A stretch of 64,000 nt of DNA from Photorhabdus akhurstii (GCF_018448925.1 NZ_RCWE01000021.1:23302-87301), one strand, 5' to 3'; shown: positions 30,480 through 41,503, counted from the stretch's first letter. A program made the numbers and translations. The notes: generated by a model from the sequence alone, not told the origin.

Positions 30480-31298
30480 ATGACTGACCTTTCTACCTTG
30501 TTTCATGCAGCTATTCTTGGTGTTGTTGAAGGGCTAACTGAATTTCTTCCTGTTTCCTCTACCGGCCATATGATTATCGTTGGCCATATGTTGGGATTTA
30601 CTGGCGATAAAGCTGAAACATTTGAAGTTATTATCCAGCTTGGATCTATCCTTGCTGTGGTAGTAGTGTTTTGGCGTCGCTTATTTGGACTCATTGGTAT
30701 CCACTTTGGTGACGTTCCCCACGAAGGTAAAACCAATGGCAAACTGAAACTGAGTCATATTATTTTAGCAATGTTACCTGCGGTGACGCTTGGGTTGCTG
30801 TTCCATGATGTCATCAAATCGCTGTTTAACCCACAAAGCGTGATGTACGCCTTGGTTATTGGTGGTGTGTTGCTGATTACAGCAGAAATCTTGAAACCTA
30901 AAACACCGAGAGCAGAAGGACTGGATGATATTACTTATCGCCAGGCTTTTATGATTGGTTGCTTCCAGTGTCTGGCGTTGTGGCCGGGATTTTCCCGTTC
31001 AGGCGCGACAATTTCTGGTGGAATGCTGATGGGGGTTAATCGTTATACTGCATCAGAATTCTCGTTTATTCTGGCTGTACCAATGATGATGGGGGCAAGT
31101 GGATTAGATTTATATAAGAGCCTACACTTTTTGAGTGCTTCTGATATCCCAATGTTTGCTGTCGGTTTTATTACTGCATTTGTTGTTGCGTTAGTCGCCA
31201 TTAAAACGTTTCTAGCATTGATTAAACGTATATCTTTTATCCCGTTTGCTATCTACCGCTTTATTGTGGCAGCCGCTGTTTACTGGGTATTTATGTAG
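30480..31298 (+). CDS. uppP: Undecaprenyl-diphosphatase UppP (BacA)
   Basis: This 272-residue membrane phosphatase recycles undecaprenyl pyrophosphate to the lipid carrier for peptidoglycan and O-antigen; overexpression gives bacitracin tolerance. Motif 1 is [14 protein letters not shown] at residues 17-30, and the second conserved region is [20 protein letters not shown]. The ATG at 30480 gives the homologous N-terminus; the longer frame from 30402 lacks support. Several hydrophobic helices span the length. Confidence 0.96.
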   Translation: MTDLSTLFHAAILGVVEGLTEFLPVSSTGHMIIVGHMLGFTGDKAETFEVIIQLGSILAVVVVFWRRLFGLIGIHFGDVPHEGKTNGKLKLSHIILAMLPAVTLGLLFHDVIKSLFNPQSVMYALVIGGVLLITAEILKPKTPRAEGLDDITYRQAFMIGCFQCLALWPGFSRSGATISGGMLMGVNRYTASEFSFILAVPMMMGASGLDLYKSLHFLSASDIPMFAVGFITAFVVALVAIKTFLALIKRISFIPFAIYRFIVAAAVYWVFM

Positions 31299-31307
31299 AG
31301 AATGGTT

Positions 31308-31352
31308 CCCCTGATATCAATTCGAAGATTGCCTAATGTTTGATATCAGGGG
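31308..31352. terminator. Dyad between convergent uppP and cca
   Basis: Perfect 13-bp inverted arms cccctgatatcaa / ttgatatcagggg flank a 19-nt loop. It lacks a strong T tail on the plus strand but lies exactly between convergent genes. Confidence 0.6.
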
Positions 31353-31357
31353 ATGTT

Positions 31358-32623
31358 TCAGGTAACAGTATTACCTTGAACAGCATTGTTTTGAACAGTA
31401 TTGTCTCGTTGTTTCCATTCTGCCAATGCGTGCTGACGTTGACGTCGTAGCTCATGACCAATGTCCGCGCCACGTAACCCATTGTCTACAATGTTTTTCA
31501 CTTGAACTTGGCAGGCAACTTTGAATGCCTGTTGCAGATAATCGCCTTGCGGATATGGCGTATCTTCAAAACCGGTACGACCTCGTGCATCGGCTTCACT
31601 GATGATAATCAATTGCTCTATTCGCTGAGGCTTACGCCATGCATCAATGGCATCAAACAATTTAAGTAATGTTTTTGGCCGCAATTGAGCAACGGTATGT
31701 ACTAAATCATGATATTGAGCAGCTAATTTTGCCAAATCACGGGCAGAATTAGGAATGCGCAGACGTTGGCATAATTGATCGACTAACTTAACGCCTGCTG
31801 GCCCATGTCCATAATGGTGAGGCCACCGTTCTGGCGGAGTCAGCCCTTTACCAAGATCATGGCATAGAGCAGCAAAACGGCTATCGACTTCATCTGTTAA
31901 TTCAGTCGCTACTTTCAGCACCATTAACGTATGAATACCGGTATCAATCTCAGGGTGCCACTTCTCTGGTGCGGGAACGCCAAACAAATTATCGATTTCA
32001 GGAAACAACACCGCCAATGCGCCACAATCACGTAAAACCTGAAAAAAGACCTGAGGGGAATGGGTAACAAGGGCTTTTTCGGTCTCTTTCCAGACACGTT
32101 CTGGTGTGAGGGCTGATAGCTCGCCGTTAATTGCCATATTTGACATTAACGCCTGTGTTTCTGGGGCGATGGTAAACCCTAAGTGGGTGAAACGAGCGGC
32201 AAAACGAGCCACTCGTAATACCCTTAGTGGATCTTCAAAGAAAGAATCAGAAACATGGCGTAAGATACGATTGTTTAAATCATCAACACCATGATAAGGA
32301 TCGACAAGTTCACCCGTGGATGTTTGAGCAATCGCATTAATTGTCAGATCACGGCGCTGCAAGTCGTCTTCCAGTGTGACATCCGACGCAGCATAACAAG
32401 TAAAACCGGTATATCCCTGGCCGGATTTTCTTTCAGTGCGTGCCAGCGCATACTCTTCGTGGGTTTGGGGATGCAGGAACACCGGGAAATCTTTGCCAAC
32501 TTGCTGATATCCTTGGGATAGCAATTCTTCTGGCGTTCCACCCACAACAACCCAATCCCGCTCATTTACAGGAAAATTTAGCAGGCGATCACGTACTGCG
32601 CCGCCAACCAGATAGACTCTCAC
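31358..32623 (-). CDS. cca: Multifunctional CCA tRNA nucleotidyltransferase
   Basis: This 421-residue class II enzyme adds or repairs CCA at tRNA 3' ends. The nucleotidyltransferase motif GGAVRD (residues 7-12) leads to the catalytic carboxylates in [37 protein letters not shown] and an [12 protein letters not shown] stretch follow. The HD phosphohydrolase domain shows [11 protein letters not shown]. It is slightly longer than E. coli (412) because of a C-terminal three-fold pentapeptide repeat encoded by tandem DNA repeats. Confidence 0.97.
   Translation of the reverse strand: MRVYLVGGAVRDRLLNFPVNERDWVVVGGTPEELLSQGYQQVGKDFPVFLHPQTHEEYALARTERKSGQGYTGFTCYAASDVTLEDDLQRRDLTINAIAQTSTGELVDPYHGVDDLNNRILRHVSDSFFEDPLRVLRVARFAARFTHLGFTIAPETQALMSNMAINGELSALTPERVWKETEKALVTHSPQVFFQVLRDCGALAVLFPEIDNLFGVPAPEKWHPEIDTGIHTLMVLKVATELTDEVDSRFAALCHDLGKGLTPPERWPHHYGHGPAGVKLVDQLCQRLRIPNSARDLAKLAAQYHDLVHTVAQLRPKTLLKLFDAIDAWRKPQRIEQLIIISEADARGRTGFEDTPYPQGDYLQQAFKVACQVQVKNIVDNGLRGADIGHELRRQRQHALAEWKQRDNTVQNNAVQGNTVT
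31361..31405 (-). repeat. Three 15-bp tandem repeats at the cca 3' end
   Basis: The last 45 coding bases are three imperfect 15-mers encoding [10 protein letters not shown] and GNTVT. They add about ten residues to the enzyme's C-terminus and probably arose by slippage. Confidence 0.7.
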
Positions 32624-32641
32624 CTAATATGCTCCTTAAAA

Positions 32642-33262
32642 TCAACTCATCCAACGGTCATTACGCTTACGGCGTGGGAGCATATGTGGCAGTAATAACC
32701 CAAAGATTAAACCAGCGCCTGCAACACCACCGCCGTACATAAACCATTGCAGAATGATATTGCGTTGTTTGTCATCAAGTTGCAGATTTGCGGCATCGAG
32801 CTTTTTTTCTGCTACCGTCAGTTTGTTTTTCAACTTCTCATTCTCTTTTTTCAACTCTGCAAGAATGTTACTGCTATTGGCAACCTTCAGTTGCATATCG
32901 GCAGTGCGTTGATTCCAGTTATTGTCTATATTGGCTAACTTATCCGTCAATGTTTTCACTTCCTGTTCTAACTCCGGCAGGCGGGTACGCAGGCTGGGTT
33001 TATGACTAAGCTGGTTAACTGGTAGCCAGACAAGACGGCCTTTATCATCTTTAACTTGAGCGTAATTACTCTCCCGATTGATGCTTATCAACGTGACTGC
33101 GTCACCGGCATTTAGTGTACCGGCTATACGGTATTGGTTACCCGGCCCGGCGTGTGTGTAGGTAGATAACTCATCAGATACATAGCGCTTTTCTTCCGCG
33201 TGGGTAGTCAGCGAAAAGCTTAGGCTCAATAGCGCCGTAAGAAGTAAAGGTAATTTTCGCAT
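32642..33262 (-). CDS. ygiM: SH3-domain membrane protein YgiM
   Basis: This 206-residue protein has a signal peptide (residues 1 to about 22), then a bacterial SH3 domain with YVSDELSTYTHAGPGNQYRI and GRLVWLPVNQLS. A coiled coil of about 65 residues follows (ELEQEVKTLTDKLANIDNNW onward), then a C-terminal transmembrane helix (FMYGGGVAGAGLIFGLLLPH) and a basic tail. This is the TIGR04211/YgiM architecture; a periplasmic role is likely but undefined. It lies 18 bp upstream of cca on the same strand, as in E. coli. Confidence 0.93.
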   Translation of the reverse strand: MRKLPLLLTALLSLSFSLTTHAEEKRYVSDELSTYTHAGPGNQYRIAGTLNAGDAVTLISINRESNYAQVKDDKGRLVWLPVNQLSHKPSLRTRLPELEQEVKTLTDKLANIDNNWNQRTADMQLKVANSSNILAELKKENEKLKNKLTVAEKKLDAANLQLDDKQRNIILQWFMYGGGVAGAGLIFGLLLPHMLPRRKRNDRWMS

Positions 33263-33524
33263 TGTGATTTCAACTGTTCTTTATCTATGGTGAGTTTAGA
33301 ATTTGATAGTAAAGAGTTAAGTTTGCTAGAGCAATCGGTAAACCAAAATGACACTTTTCTAATCGATTGAATACAGGGCTTGTTGTCTGTTGAACGAAAC
33401 ATTTCCTGTTAATTACTATCATAACTTGCAGGAGAGAGAAATTTTAATTTTCTTCTTACTCATCGTGGAAAAAAGCGAAATCAAGGTAAGATGAAGGGCA
33501 AAGATTGTCATCAATGGTGCAGAT

Positions 33525-34463
33525 ATGAGTGTAGAAATTGAATTAAAACTTATCGCCAAACCACAAGCTATTCCCGCAATTCGTCAGCAGTTACTGTTAT
33601 TTCCTCATGACTATTTTTCTCCCCAAAAGTTAACCAATATCTATTTTGAAACGTCGGATAACCAACTGCGCAGTCTTGATATGGGGTTGCGGATACGTGG
33701 TTTTGATGACCAGTATGAGATGACGATCAAAACAGCCGGTAAGGTGGTTGGCGGGTTGCATCAGCGACCGGAATATAATGTGCCATTGGTAAAGCCGGAA
33801 CTGGCATTGACTCTGTTTCCACGGCACATCTGGCCTGACAACTGTGATGTGGAAGCGTTGCAATCCCGCTTGAATGCGTTATTCAGTACTGACTTTATGC
33901 GGGAGAAGTGGGTGGTGACTTATGGACAAAGTGAGATTGAAGTGGTGCTCGATCAGGGGGAAATTATTGCAGCAGACCGTAAGGAGCCAATGTGTGAGTT
34001 TGAACTGGAGTTAAAGCAAGGAACTATAGCCGATGTATTAACATTGGCGGTTGAGTTGGCAAAATCAAACGGCTTGCGGCAAGGAAATAAAAGTAAAGCA
34101 GCTCGTGGTTATCAGTTAGCTCAGGGAAAACCAAAGGCAGTCTTGCTTTCAACTCAGGTAGAAATTGATATGCAGCAGTCATTATCTTCGGTACTTACAT
34201 CAATATTAGCCCATTGGCAGGAACAAGAGGAACGTTGGTTGGCTGGTTTATCGGATGGTCGGGATGGTTTAAAGCAAGTACTGACTTTGATTCAGCAAAT
34301 GATCAAATATTCTAGTGAGCCGAAACAGTTGAATAACCAATTAGTTGCTATCAACCAGAAATTATTGGATACGGAAACAGAAGCTGAAACGCTATGTTAT
34401 AGCTCGTTCTATTTGCAATGTAAGTTGGCACTGACTATGTGGTTAATAAATCTCTCCGCTTAA
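33525..34463 (+). CDS. ygiF: Inorganic triphosphatase YgiF, shortened
   Basis: The N-terminal CYTH domain (residues 1-200) is clear. The signature MSVEIELKLI is followed by LRSLDMGLRIRGFDDQYEMT, GEIIAADRKEPMCEFELELK and GNKSKAARGY, which supply the acidic and basic lining of the tunnel that hydrolyses tripolyphosphate. E. coli YgiF is 433 residues with a complete C-terminal CHAD domain. Here only about 110 residues follow the CYTH domain and the protein stops at LALTMWLINLSA, so most of CHAD is missing. The stop lies 15 bp before glnE, which leaves no room for the missing part. Confidence 0.88.
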   Translation: MSVEIELKLIAKPQAIPAIRQQLLLFPHDYFSPQKLTNIYFETSDNQLRSLDMGLRIRGFDDQYEMTIKTAGKVVGGLHQRPEYNVPLVKPELALTLFPRHIWPDNCDVEALQSRLNALFSTDFMREKWVVTYGQSEIEVVLDQGEIIAADRKEPMCEFELELKQGTIADVLTLAVELAKSNGLRQGNKSKAARGYQLAQGKPKAVLLSTQVEIDMQQSLSSVLTSILAHWQEQEERWLAGLSDGRDGLKQVLTLIQQMIKYSSEPKQLNNQLVAINQKLLDTETEAETLCYSSFYLQCKLALTMWLINLSA

Positions 34464-34478
34464 ATAAAGGAATTCTTT

Positions 34479-37322
34479 ATGTTGCCACTTTCAACCCCGC
34501 TTCTGGCTCAGTTACAGCGTGTGACGGAACATTTTCAACAATTAACGTTAAGTGTTGAGCCTTTTTCTGTTCATGAGCTGGCGGTATTGTCACTGAGTGA
34601 TTTTGTTGTTGAGAATCTGCAAGCTCATCCTGAATGGTTAGCTGAGATCCGCCAACATCCACCTGGAGCGCAGGAGTGGCATCAATATGCTGAATGGCTG
34701 CAACAGTTACTCGCATCAGTAGAGGATGAAAATACCCTTATGCGGGTTTTACGTCAGTTTCGTAACAAGATGCTGGTGAGAATAGCCTGGTCACAGGCAC
34801 TGTATAACATTACGACTCAGGAGACGCTGCAACAACTCAGTATGTTGGCTGAAACGTTGATTATTGCGGCCCGTGACTGGTTATATCAGCGTTGTTGTCA
34901 GGATTGGGGAACCCCTTGTAATGAGCGGGGCGAGCCGCAACCACTGTTAATTCTCGGTATGGGAAAACTCGGCGGTGGCGAGCTGAACTTCTCTTCTGAT
35001 ATTGATTTGATTTTTGTCTATCCTGAAAACGGTCTTACCCAAGGCGGCCGTCGTGAAATGGATAACGCTCAGTTTTTTACCCGTTTGGGGCAGCGTCTTA
35101 TCAAAGTGCTCGATCAGCAAACTGTGGATGGTTTTGTGTATCGGGTGGATATGCGTTTGCGTCCATTCGGTGATAGTGGCCCATTGGTGTTCAGTTTTGT
35201 TGCATTGGAAGATTACTATCAAGAGCAAGGGCGTGATTGGGAACGTTATGCGATGGTGAAAGCGCGGATTATGGGTTCTGGCAACCAAGAGTATGGTGAA
35301 GAGCTACGCCGGATGCTGAGACCGTTTGTCTTTCGCCGTTACATTGATTTCAGTGTGATTCAATCCCTGAGAAATATGAAAGGTATGATTGAACGGGAAG
35401 TGCGTCGCCGTGGTTTGAAAGACAATATCAAACTAGGCGCTGGTGGTATTCGTGAAATTGAATTTATCGCCCAGGTGTTCCAGCTTATTCGTGGTGGACG
35501 TGAACTGTGTTTGCAATCTCAGGCGTTGTTACCAACTCTGCAAATAATAGCGCAGTTAGCGTTTTTGCAACCATTACAGGTGAAGCAACTTACTGACGGT
35601 TACCTCTTTTTGCGGCGGCTAGAAAATCTTTTACAGTCAATTAACGATCAACAAACCCAGACTCTGCCAGAAGATGAATTGAATTGTGCACGACTGACGT
35701 GGGGCATGGGATTTGAAAATTGGGAAGCTCTGACAATTGAATTGAACAGTCAGATGGGGGCTGTTCGGGCCATTTTTACGCAATTAATTGGCGATGACAG
35801 TGATAATTGTGAAGAGGAACCTTGTCATGTGCCATTTAAAAGTCTGTGGCTGGAAAATCTCGAAAAAGAAGAGTTGATCATACTAGCTCCGCACTTGGAT
35901 GAAGCGATTGCACAACAGATATTGCATATCATTTCTGTGTTCCGTCATGATGTGGGCAAAAGAACCATTGGCCCGCGTGGGCGTGATGTGCTTGACCATC
36001 TGATGCCACGTTTGTTGGCAAAAGTTTGTTTGCGACAAGATGCCAATATCGTGCTAGAGCGGGTTATTCCGTTGTTATTAAGTATTGTCAGCCGTACAAC
36101 TTACCTGGAACTGATACTTGAATCGGAAGCTGTATTAACACATGTTATCCGGTTGTGTGCTGCTTCACCGATGATTGCGACTCAGCTTGCCTGCCATCCA
36201 TTGTTGCTGGACGAGCTGCTTGATCCACAATTTCTGTATGAACCTTTGTCGCTGAATGCTTATAAAGATGAGTTGCGGCAATATTTATTGCGGATACCAG
36301 AAGATGATGAAGAGCAACAACTAGAAGCGCTCCGCCAGTTTAAGCAGGCGCAATTACTGAGGATTGCGGCGGAGGATATCACTGGCGTGTTGCCGGTGAT
36401 GAAAGTCAGTGATCATCTCACTTATTTGGCAGAAGCGATTATTGAAGCAGTCGTTCAACAGGCGTGGGGACAAATGGCAAAACGTTATGGTGTTCCATCA
36501 CATTTGAGTCAGCGGCAAGGTCTGGGATTTGCTGTGATTGGTTATGGCAAATTGGGTGGTTGGGAGTTGGGTTACGGTTCTGATCTTGATTTAGTTTTCC
36601 TGCTTGATTGCCCGGTGGATGTGATGACCGATGGCGATCGAGCGATTGATGCCCGGCAATTTTATTTGCGTCTGGCCCAACGAATTATGCACTTGTTCAG
36701 CGCTCGAACCTCCTCTGGCGTGTTGTATGACGTGGATGTCCGCCTGCGTCCTTCCGGGGAATCAGGCATGTTAGTCAGTACCATCGGCGCATTTGCAGAT
36801 TATCAGCAGAATCAAGCGTGGACTTGGGAACATCAGGCGTTGGTACGTGCCCGTATGGTATTTGGTGATGAAAACTTGCACCGGGATTTTGAGCGGATAC
36901 GTCATCAGACGTTATGTGCGCGACGAGAACCCGCTTTGTTGCGTCAGCAGGTAAGGGAAATGCGGGAAAAGATGCATAAACATTTAGGCAGTCACCATTC
37001 AGATCAATTTGATATTAAAGCTGATCCGGGGGGGATCACCGATATCGAATTTATCGCTCAATATTTGGTGCTTCGTTATGCTGCTGAAAATGAGCGTTTG
37101 GTGCGTTGGTCGGATAATGTACGGATTTTCCAATTAATGGCGGCTTATGAAATTATGGATGAAGATGAGGCAGCCGCATTAACACAGGCTTACGTTTCTA
37201 TGCGTGATGAACTACATCATTTGGCGTTACAGACGCTTTCCAGTCGAGTATCAACCCATTGTTTCAGTGAGCAACAAGAGCGGGTACGTCGTAGTTGGCA
37301 ACAGTGGTTAGGTGAACAATAA
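34479..37322 (+). CDS. glnE: Glutamine synthetase adenylyltransferase/deadenylase
   Basis: This 947-residue bifunctional enzyme covalently regulates glutamine synthetase. The N-terminal deadenylylase domain carries [20 protein letters not shown] from about residue 160. The C-terminal adenylylase carries [20 protein letters not shown] from about residue 688. Each has the DxD nucleotidyltransferase motif, and a PII-responsive regulatory region lies between them. Length matches E. coli (946). A good AAAGGAATTC ribosome site precedes the ATG. Order ygiF-glnE-hldE is conserved. Confidence 0.98.
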   Translation: MLPLSTPLLAQLQRVTEHFQQLTLSVEPFSVHELAVLSLSDFVVENLQAHPEWLAEIRQHPPGAQEWHQYAEWLQQLLASVEDENTLMRVLRQFRNKMLVRIAWSQALYNITTQETLQQLSMLAETLIIAARDWLYQRCCQDWGTPCNERGEPQPLLILGMGKLGGGELNFSSDIDLIFVYPENGLTQGGRREMDNAQFFTRLGQRLIKVLDQQTVDGFVYRVDMRLRPFGDSGPLVFSFVALEDYYQEQGRDWERYAMVKARIMGSGNQEYGEELRRMLRPFVFRRYIDFSVIQSLRNMKGMIEREVRRRGLKDNIKLGAGGIREIEFIAQVFQLIRGGRELCLQSQALLPTLQIIAQLAFLQPLQVKQLTDGYLFLRRLENLLQSINDQQTQTLPEDELNCARLTWGMGFENWEALTIELNSQMGAVRAIFTQLIGDDSDNCEEEPCHVPFKSLWLENLEKEELIILAPHLDEAIAQQILHIISVFRHDVGKRTIGPRGRDVLDHLMPRLLAKVCLRQDANIVLERVIPLLLSIVSRTTYLELILESEAVLTHVIRLCAASPMIATQLACHPLLLDELLDPQFLYEPLSLNAYKDELRQYLLRIPEDDEEQQLEALRQFKQAQLLRIAAEDITGVLPVMKVSDHLTYLAEAIIEAVVQQAWGQMAKRYGVPSHLSQRQGLGFAVIGYGKLGGWELGYGSDLDLVFLLDCPVDVMTDGDRAIDARQFYLRLAQRIMHLFSARTSSGVLYDVDVRLRPSGESGMLVSTIGAFADYQQNQAWTWEHQALVRARMVFGDENLHRDFERIRHQTLCARREPALLRQQVREMREKMHKHLGSHHSDQFDIKADPGGITDIEFIAQYLVLRYAAENERLVRWSDNVRIFQLMAAYEIMDEDEAAALTQAYVSMRDELHHLALQTLSSRVSTHCFSEQQERVRRSWQQWLGEQ

Positions 37323-37397
37323 CGGTTTGGTGTAGGGATTTTATGGTCGTATGATAATATTTGGCACCAATTTAATATCTAATATTTGGAGCAAGGG

Positions 37398-38822
37398 ATG
37401 AAAATGACACTCCCGGATTTTCACTGTGCAGGAGTTTTAGTCGTCGGTGATGTTATGTTAGATCGCTACTGGTATGGGCCGACCAGCCGGATTTCACCGG
37501 AAGCGCCGGTGCCGGTTGTAAAAGTCAATACCATTGAGGAGCGTCCGGGAGGCGCAGCTAACGTTGCTATGAATATTGCGGCTCTTGGAGCAAATTCGCA
37601 TTTAATCGGTTTGACTGGGATTGATGACGCAGCACATGCGCTGAGTGAGAAACTGAGTAGCGTTAAGGTGCGCTGTGATTTTGTTTCTGTTCCAACCCAT
37701 CCGACAATTACCAAACTGAGGGTACTTTCCCGTAACCAGCAGTTAATTCGCTTAGATTTTGAAGAAGGTTTCGATAACGTCGATGCGCAGCCGATGTTTG
37801 AGCGCATTGAACAGGCGTTACCCCATATTGGGGCATTGGTTCTGTCTGACTACGCCAAAGGTGCGCTGAGTCAGGTTCAGGACATGATTAAACTGGCAAA
37901 CGCGGCCAAAGTCCCGGTGTTGATCGATCCGAAAGGTAATGATTTTGAGCGTTATCGTGGCGCAACATTGCTAACGCCAAATCTGTCTGAATTTGAAGCG
38001 GTCGTGGGCCACTGCAAAGATGACAATGAATTAGTTGAGAAGGGAACTCAATTGGTTCGGGATTTGGATCTCCAGGCATTACTGATTACTCGTTCTGAAC
38101 AGGGGATGAGTTTATTGAGTGTTGATCAACCGCCATTACATTTGCCTACGCAGGCGCAAGAAGTGTTTGATGTCACTGGTGCCGGTGATACGGTTATTGG
38201 TGTGTTGGCAACGGCGATTGCGGCTGGAAAGCCACTGAATGAAGCCTGTTTCCTGGCGAATGCTGCTGCGGGTGTTGTTGTTGGCAAACTGGGTACATCG
38301 ACTGTTTCGCCGATTGAACTGGAGAATGCTATCCGTGGCCGTGCTGAAACGGGTTTTGGTGTGATGACCGAAGTTCAGCTTAAACAGGCTGTCGCTGATG
38401 CTCGCCAACGCGGTGAAAAGATTGTGATGACTAATGGATGCTTTGATATTTTGCATGCAGGTCATGTCTCTTATCTGGAGAATGCCCGTAAACTGGGTGA
38501 TCGGTTAATTGTTGCTGTTAACAGTGATGCATCGACTAAACGGCTGAAAGGTGAAAGCCGTCCTGTTAATCCACTAGAGCAACGAATGATTGTGTTATCT
38601 GCTCTGGGTGCCGTGGATTGGGTTGTGCCATTTGAAGAGGATACGCCACAGCGATTGATTGCGAATGTTTTGCCGGATGTATTGGTAAAAGGGGGAGATT
38701 ATAAACCGGAAGAAATTGCTGGCAGTAAAGAAGTTTGGGCTGCGGGCGGAGAAGTCAAAGTGCTGAACTTTGAAGATGGTATTTCAACAACTAATATCAT
38801 CAAGGCGATTAAAGATCAGTAA
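37398..38822 (+). CDS. hldE: Bifunctional heptose kinase/adenylyltransferase HldE
   Basis: This 474-residue two-domain enzyme acts in ADP-L-glycero-D-manno-heptose synthesis for the LPS inner core. The N-terminal ribokinase-like domain (to about residue 320) phosphorylates D,D-heptose-7-phosphate at C1; it shows [30 protein letters not shown] and the catalytic DVTGAGDT (about 258-265). The C-terminal cytidylyltransferase-like domain carries [12 protein letters not shown] (about 343-354) and the STTNIIK tail. The ATG at 37398 has a strong SD; a TTG at 37386 is in frame but unlikely. Confidence 0.97.
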   Translation: MKMTLPDFHCAGVLVVGDVMLDRYWYGPTSRISPEAPVPVVKVNTIEERPGGAANVAMNIAALGANSHLIGLTGIDDAAHALSEKLSSVKVRCDFVSVPTHPTITKLRVLSRNQQLIRLDFEEGFDNVDAQPMFERIEQALPHIGALVLSDYAKGALSQVQDMIKLANAAKVPVLIDPKGNDFERYRGATLLTPNLSEFEAVVGHCKDDNELVEKGTQLVRDLDLQALLITRSEQGMSLLSVDQPPLHLPTQAQEVFDVTGAGDTVIGVLATAIAAGKPLNEACFLANAAAGVVVGKLGTSTVSPIELENAIRGRAETGFGVMTEVQLKQAVADARQRGEKIVMTNGCFDILHAGHVSYLENARKLGDRLIVAVNSDASTKRLKGESRPVNPLEQRMIVLSALGAVDWVVPFEEDTPQRLIANVLPDVLVKGGDYKPEEIAGSKEVWAAGGEVKVLNFEDGISTTNIIKAIKDQ

Positions 38823-38914
38823 ATAATGCTTTAGCTTGTCATTGAAAACAGCTAGAAGATATTACTGTATTGAGTGCTGTAGATTATTTATTTGATCACA
38901 TTATTTGAATGAAA

Positions 38915-38952
38915 GCCGGGTAAGAGATGAAATCTTCCCGGTTATTTTTTAT
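38915..38952 (+). terminator. Terminator of the glnE-hldE transcript
   Basis: A GC-rich stem (ccggg..aagat / atctt..cccgg) is followed by ttatttttta, 93 bp after hldE. Confidence 0.8.
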
Positions 38953-39295
38953 TTAATTTGTGTTTGTTGAATGATATTTAACCATAAATAAATGGATATT
39001 TGTAATATCAGGTACGAGTAATTTAATTAACGATATAAACATTGTTAAAATATCATAATTACAATTTAAGTTAATGTAATTTTATTCTCTAGAGGGGTGG
39101 GAAATTAATCTGAAAAAGTGTGATGTAACAGATAGTTTTTTATCTTTGTGGCATAAAATACTGGTCACATAACGCTGTCTTATTCATAATGATTTCTGAT
39201 GTAAATGATTTTTTAATGAAATATGTTATCTATAACCTTTACATTTTAAAGTTAGTAGATAAACGGATAAATTTTTTACGCAGGAATAAGTTTTT
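38953..39295. other. AT-rich promoter region of the lipoprotein operon
   Basis: No gene is present; the stretch is AT-rich. It must carry the promoter for the CsgG-like operon that starts at 39296. Confidence 0.5.
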
Positions 39296-39967
39296 ATGCA
39301 AGGTAAGTTGATTTTATCTTCAATTTGTTTAGCTTCGGCAATATTAGCAGGGTGTGCGACTGAATCTTCTAATACCGTTCAAGTACAAAAAGTTAATTCT
39401 TACAATACCGTATATCAAGGGGTTCGTAGCCCAATTGCGATCGGTAAGTTTGAAAACCGTTCCAGTTATCAAAATGGGATTTTCTCTGATGGCGTTGATC
39501 GCCTCGGTAATCAATCTAAAACGATTTTAATCTCACATTTACAGCAGACTGGACGCTTTACGGTGCTGGAGCGTACCAATATGGCGGAACTGAAAGCGGA
39601 AGCGGGTTTACAAGGTAAATCGCAGAAGTTAAAAGGTGCCAACTACATTATTACTGGTGATGTGACTGAATTTGGCCGCAAAGAAGTGGGTGATCATCAG
39701 TTATGGGGGTTGTTAGGGCGCGGTAAATCACAGGTGGCTTATTCTAAAGTCACGCTGAATGTCGTGAATGTAGAGACTTCCGAAGTAGTTTTTTCTGTAG
39801 CGGGAGCAGGAGAATATAAATTATCCAACCGTGAAATTATCGGTTTCGGTGGCACTGCCAGCTATGATTCCACGCTGAATGGTAAAGTATTGGATCTGGC
39901 TATTCGTGAAGCGGTAAACCGTCTGGTTGAAAGCATTGAAACCGGTGCATGGAAGCCATCTAATTAA
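39296..39967 (+). CDS. CsgG/HfaB-family lipoprotein
   Basis: This 223-residue protein is a predicted outer-membrane lipoprotein with the lipobox LAGC (Cys20). The CsgG domain is visible as PIAIGKFENRSSYQNGIFSD, SHLQQTGRFTVLERTNMAEL, the GANYIITGDVTEFG strand and VTLNVVNVETSEVVFSVAGA. CsgG itself forms the curli secretion pore, but no other csg genes are here. This CsgG paralogue belongs instead to the three-gene set with DUF4810 and DUF799 lipoproteins found in many Proteobacteria, whose function is not settled. Confidence 0.9.
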   Translation: MQGKLILSSICLASAILAGCATESSNTVQVQKVNSYNTVYQGVRSPIAIGKFENRSSYQNGIFSDGVDRLGNQSKTILISHLQQTGRFTVLERTNMAELKAEAGLQGKSQKLKGANYIITGDVTEFGRKEVGDHQLWGLLGRGKSQVAYSKVTLNVVNVETSEVVFSVAGAGEYKLSNREIIGFGGTASYDSTLNGKVLDLAIREAVNRLVESIETGAWKPSN

Positions 39968-39982
39968 TAAATATAGGGATAT

Positions 39983-40348
39983 ATGTTCATGATATTAATG
40001 AAAAAAGTGGGCTTATTGCTGGCGGCTATGGCTTTAGCGGGTTGTGCCACGCAGCCAAAAACAATTTATGAGTGGGATAAATACCAACCTACAATTTATC
40101 AGTATTATCAGCAGGATAAGATGGGATTTGAAGAGCAGCTACAGGCTTTGCAGCAAGTCATTGAAAAGGCTAAAGCGAAGGATAAACCTGTACCGCCTGG
40201 TCTGCATGCACAGATTGGTCTGCTTTATAGTAAAACAGGTCGTGTTTCAGAAGCGTTCCATCAGTTTGAAATAGAGAAAAAATTGTTTCCTGAGTCAGCG
40301 CCATTTATGGACTTTTTATTAAGTAAAAATAAAGGAACTATGCAATGA
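39983..40348 (+). CDS. DUF4810 lipoprotein
   Basis: This 121-residue lipoprotein (lipobox LAGC, Cys21 from the first ATG) has the DUF4810 pattern IYEWDKYQPTIYQYY, KPVPPGLHAQIGLLYSKTGR and EKKLFPESAPFMDFLL, which has a TPR-like look. Three in-frame ATGs (39983, 39989, 39998) are possible; a tAGGGA site best fits the second. It lies between the CsgG-like and DUF799 genes and overlaps the latter by 4 nt (ATGA), so the three proteins are probably made in fixed proportion and may form one envelope complex. Confidence 0.88.
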   Translation: MFMILMKKVGLLLAAMALAGCATQPKTIYEWDKYQPTIYQYYQQDKMGFEEQLQALQQVIEKAKAKDKPVPPGLHAQIGLLYSKTGRVSEAFHQFEIEKKLFPESAPFMDFLLSKNKGTMQ

Positions 40349-41007
40349 ACCGTATTCTCGTCACGTTAAGTCTACTGGCGGCATTTGTGCTGACAGGATG
40401 TAGTAAATCTGTTCCTTATGATTACACTGCATTTAAAGAAAGCAAACCAAAATCTATTCTGGTTCTGCCGGCGGTGAACAAATCTGTGGAAGTAAAAGCA
40501 GGGCACAGCCTAATTTCTCATGTGACATATCCATTGGCGGAATCTGGTTATTATGTCTTTCCGGTTGCTGTTGTGGAAGAAACATTTCAGCAAAATGGTG
40601 TGACAGCCGCACAGGATGTTCAGAATATCAGTTACAAAAAATTGCATGATATTTTCGGTGCCGATTCTGCGCTCTATTTGGATATTGAGGAATATGGTAC
40701 GCAATATCAGATTATCAACAGCGATACTCGTGTAACGGCTTCCGCGAAGTTGGTGGATTTGCGTAGTGGCAAGCAACTGTGGCATGGTCGAGCAATGGCT
40801 TCATCAACTGAAAATCAAAACAGTTCGAATAGTCTTATTGGCATGTTGGTGTCTGCCGTAGTTTCACAAATCGCTGATACCATTATGGATAGAGGTCATG
40901 AAATCGCTGGCATTACAAGTAACCGCTTACTGACAGCTGGTGGTAGTCACAGTTTGCTGTATGGTCCACGTTCTGAGCATTACGGTAAGGAAAACCAGCA
41001 GCATTAA
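40345..41007 (+). CDS. DUF799 (GNA1162-like) lipoprotein
   Basis: This 220-residue lipoprotein (lipobox LTGC, Cys19) belongs to the DUF799 family, whose structurally known member GNA1162 of Neisseria resembles TolB/TonB-like periplasmic proteins. Landmarks are PKSILVLPAVNKSVEVKAGH, YPLAESGYYVFPVAVVEETF, FGADSALYLDIEEYGTQYQI and LVDLRSGKQLWHGRA. It is translationally coupled to the DUF4810 gene. A terminator follows. Confidence 0.9.
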   Translation: MNRILVTLSLLAAFVLTGCSKSVPYDYTAFKESKPKSILVLPAVNKSVEVKAGHSLISHVTYPLAESGYYVFPVAVVEETFQQNGVTAAQDVQNISYKKLHDIFGADSALYLDIEEYGTQYQIINSDTRVTASAKLVDLRSGKQLWHGRAMASSTENQNSSNSLIGMLVSAVVSQIADTIMDRGHEIAGITSNRLLTAGGSHSLLYGPRSEHYGKENQQH

Positions 41008-41016
41008 TCTCTAATA

Positions 41017-41056
41017 ATAATGAGCAGATATCACATTCTGCTCATTATCACGGTTG
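41017..41056 (+). terminator. Terminator after the lipoprotein operon
   Basis: A perfect 11-bp stem ataatgagcag / ctgctcattat is followed, after a few bases, by gttgttttt. It lies between the convergent DUF799 and ubiK genes. Confidence 0.7.
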
Positions 41057-41075
41057 TTTTTATGTATAGTAATAA

Positions 41076-41363
41076 TTATTCTTCTTTTGCCATGTTATCA
41101 GCAGATGGAGTATTTTTATTTTCAAACTTCGCTTCCAATTCACTTAAACGCTGTTCCATTGCGGTCAATTTTTCACGGGTACGTAACAGAACCTGAGTTT
41201 GAATATCAAATTCTTCACGATTCACTAAATCAAGCTTGCCAAGTTGGGATTGCAAAATCATCCGTAATTTTTTCTCTACATCACCACCAAACTCTTTAAC
41301 CCCCTTTGGTAAAGAATCCTGGATCTGGCGGGCAATTTGTTCAATTTTTTTGGGATCGAGCAT
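41076..41363 (-). CDS. ubiK: Ubiquinone biosynthesis accessory factor UbiK
   Basis: This 95-residue protein begins [20 protein letters not shown], has an amphipathic N-terminal helix and ends in a coiled coil ([20 protein letters not shown]). It is the YqiC/UbiK family, which interacts with UbiJ and membrane lipids and supports aerobic ubiquinone synthesis. It is slightly shorter than the E. coli protein. It is divergent from the ribB riboswitch, matching the E. coli order. Confidence 0.95.
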   Translation of the reverse strand: MLDPKKIEQIARQIQDSLPKGVKEFGGDVEKKLRMILQSQLGKLDLVNREEFDIQTQVLLRTREKLTAMEQRLSELEAKFENKNTPSADNMAKEE

Positions 41364-41503
41364 GATGCATCCTTTTTATGACATAAATAATTTCTGGATA
41401 GTGTAATACCAGATAGTAAAACCACAAGCCATTGTGAGCCAGGTTTCACATTTGATTTTGTTGATTGCCGTCGGCAAATATTAGCGTTATAGTTCACTAG
41501 CTT

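Noticed and set aside
39296-41007. Curli secretion operon
   Set aside because: Only a CsgG-fold lipoprotein is present; the partners are DUF4810 and DUF799 proteins, not CsgE, CsgF, CsgA or CsgB.
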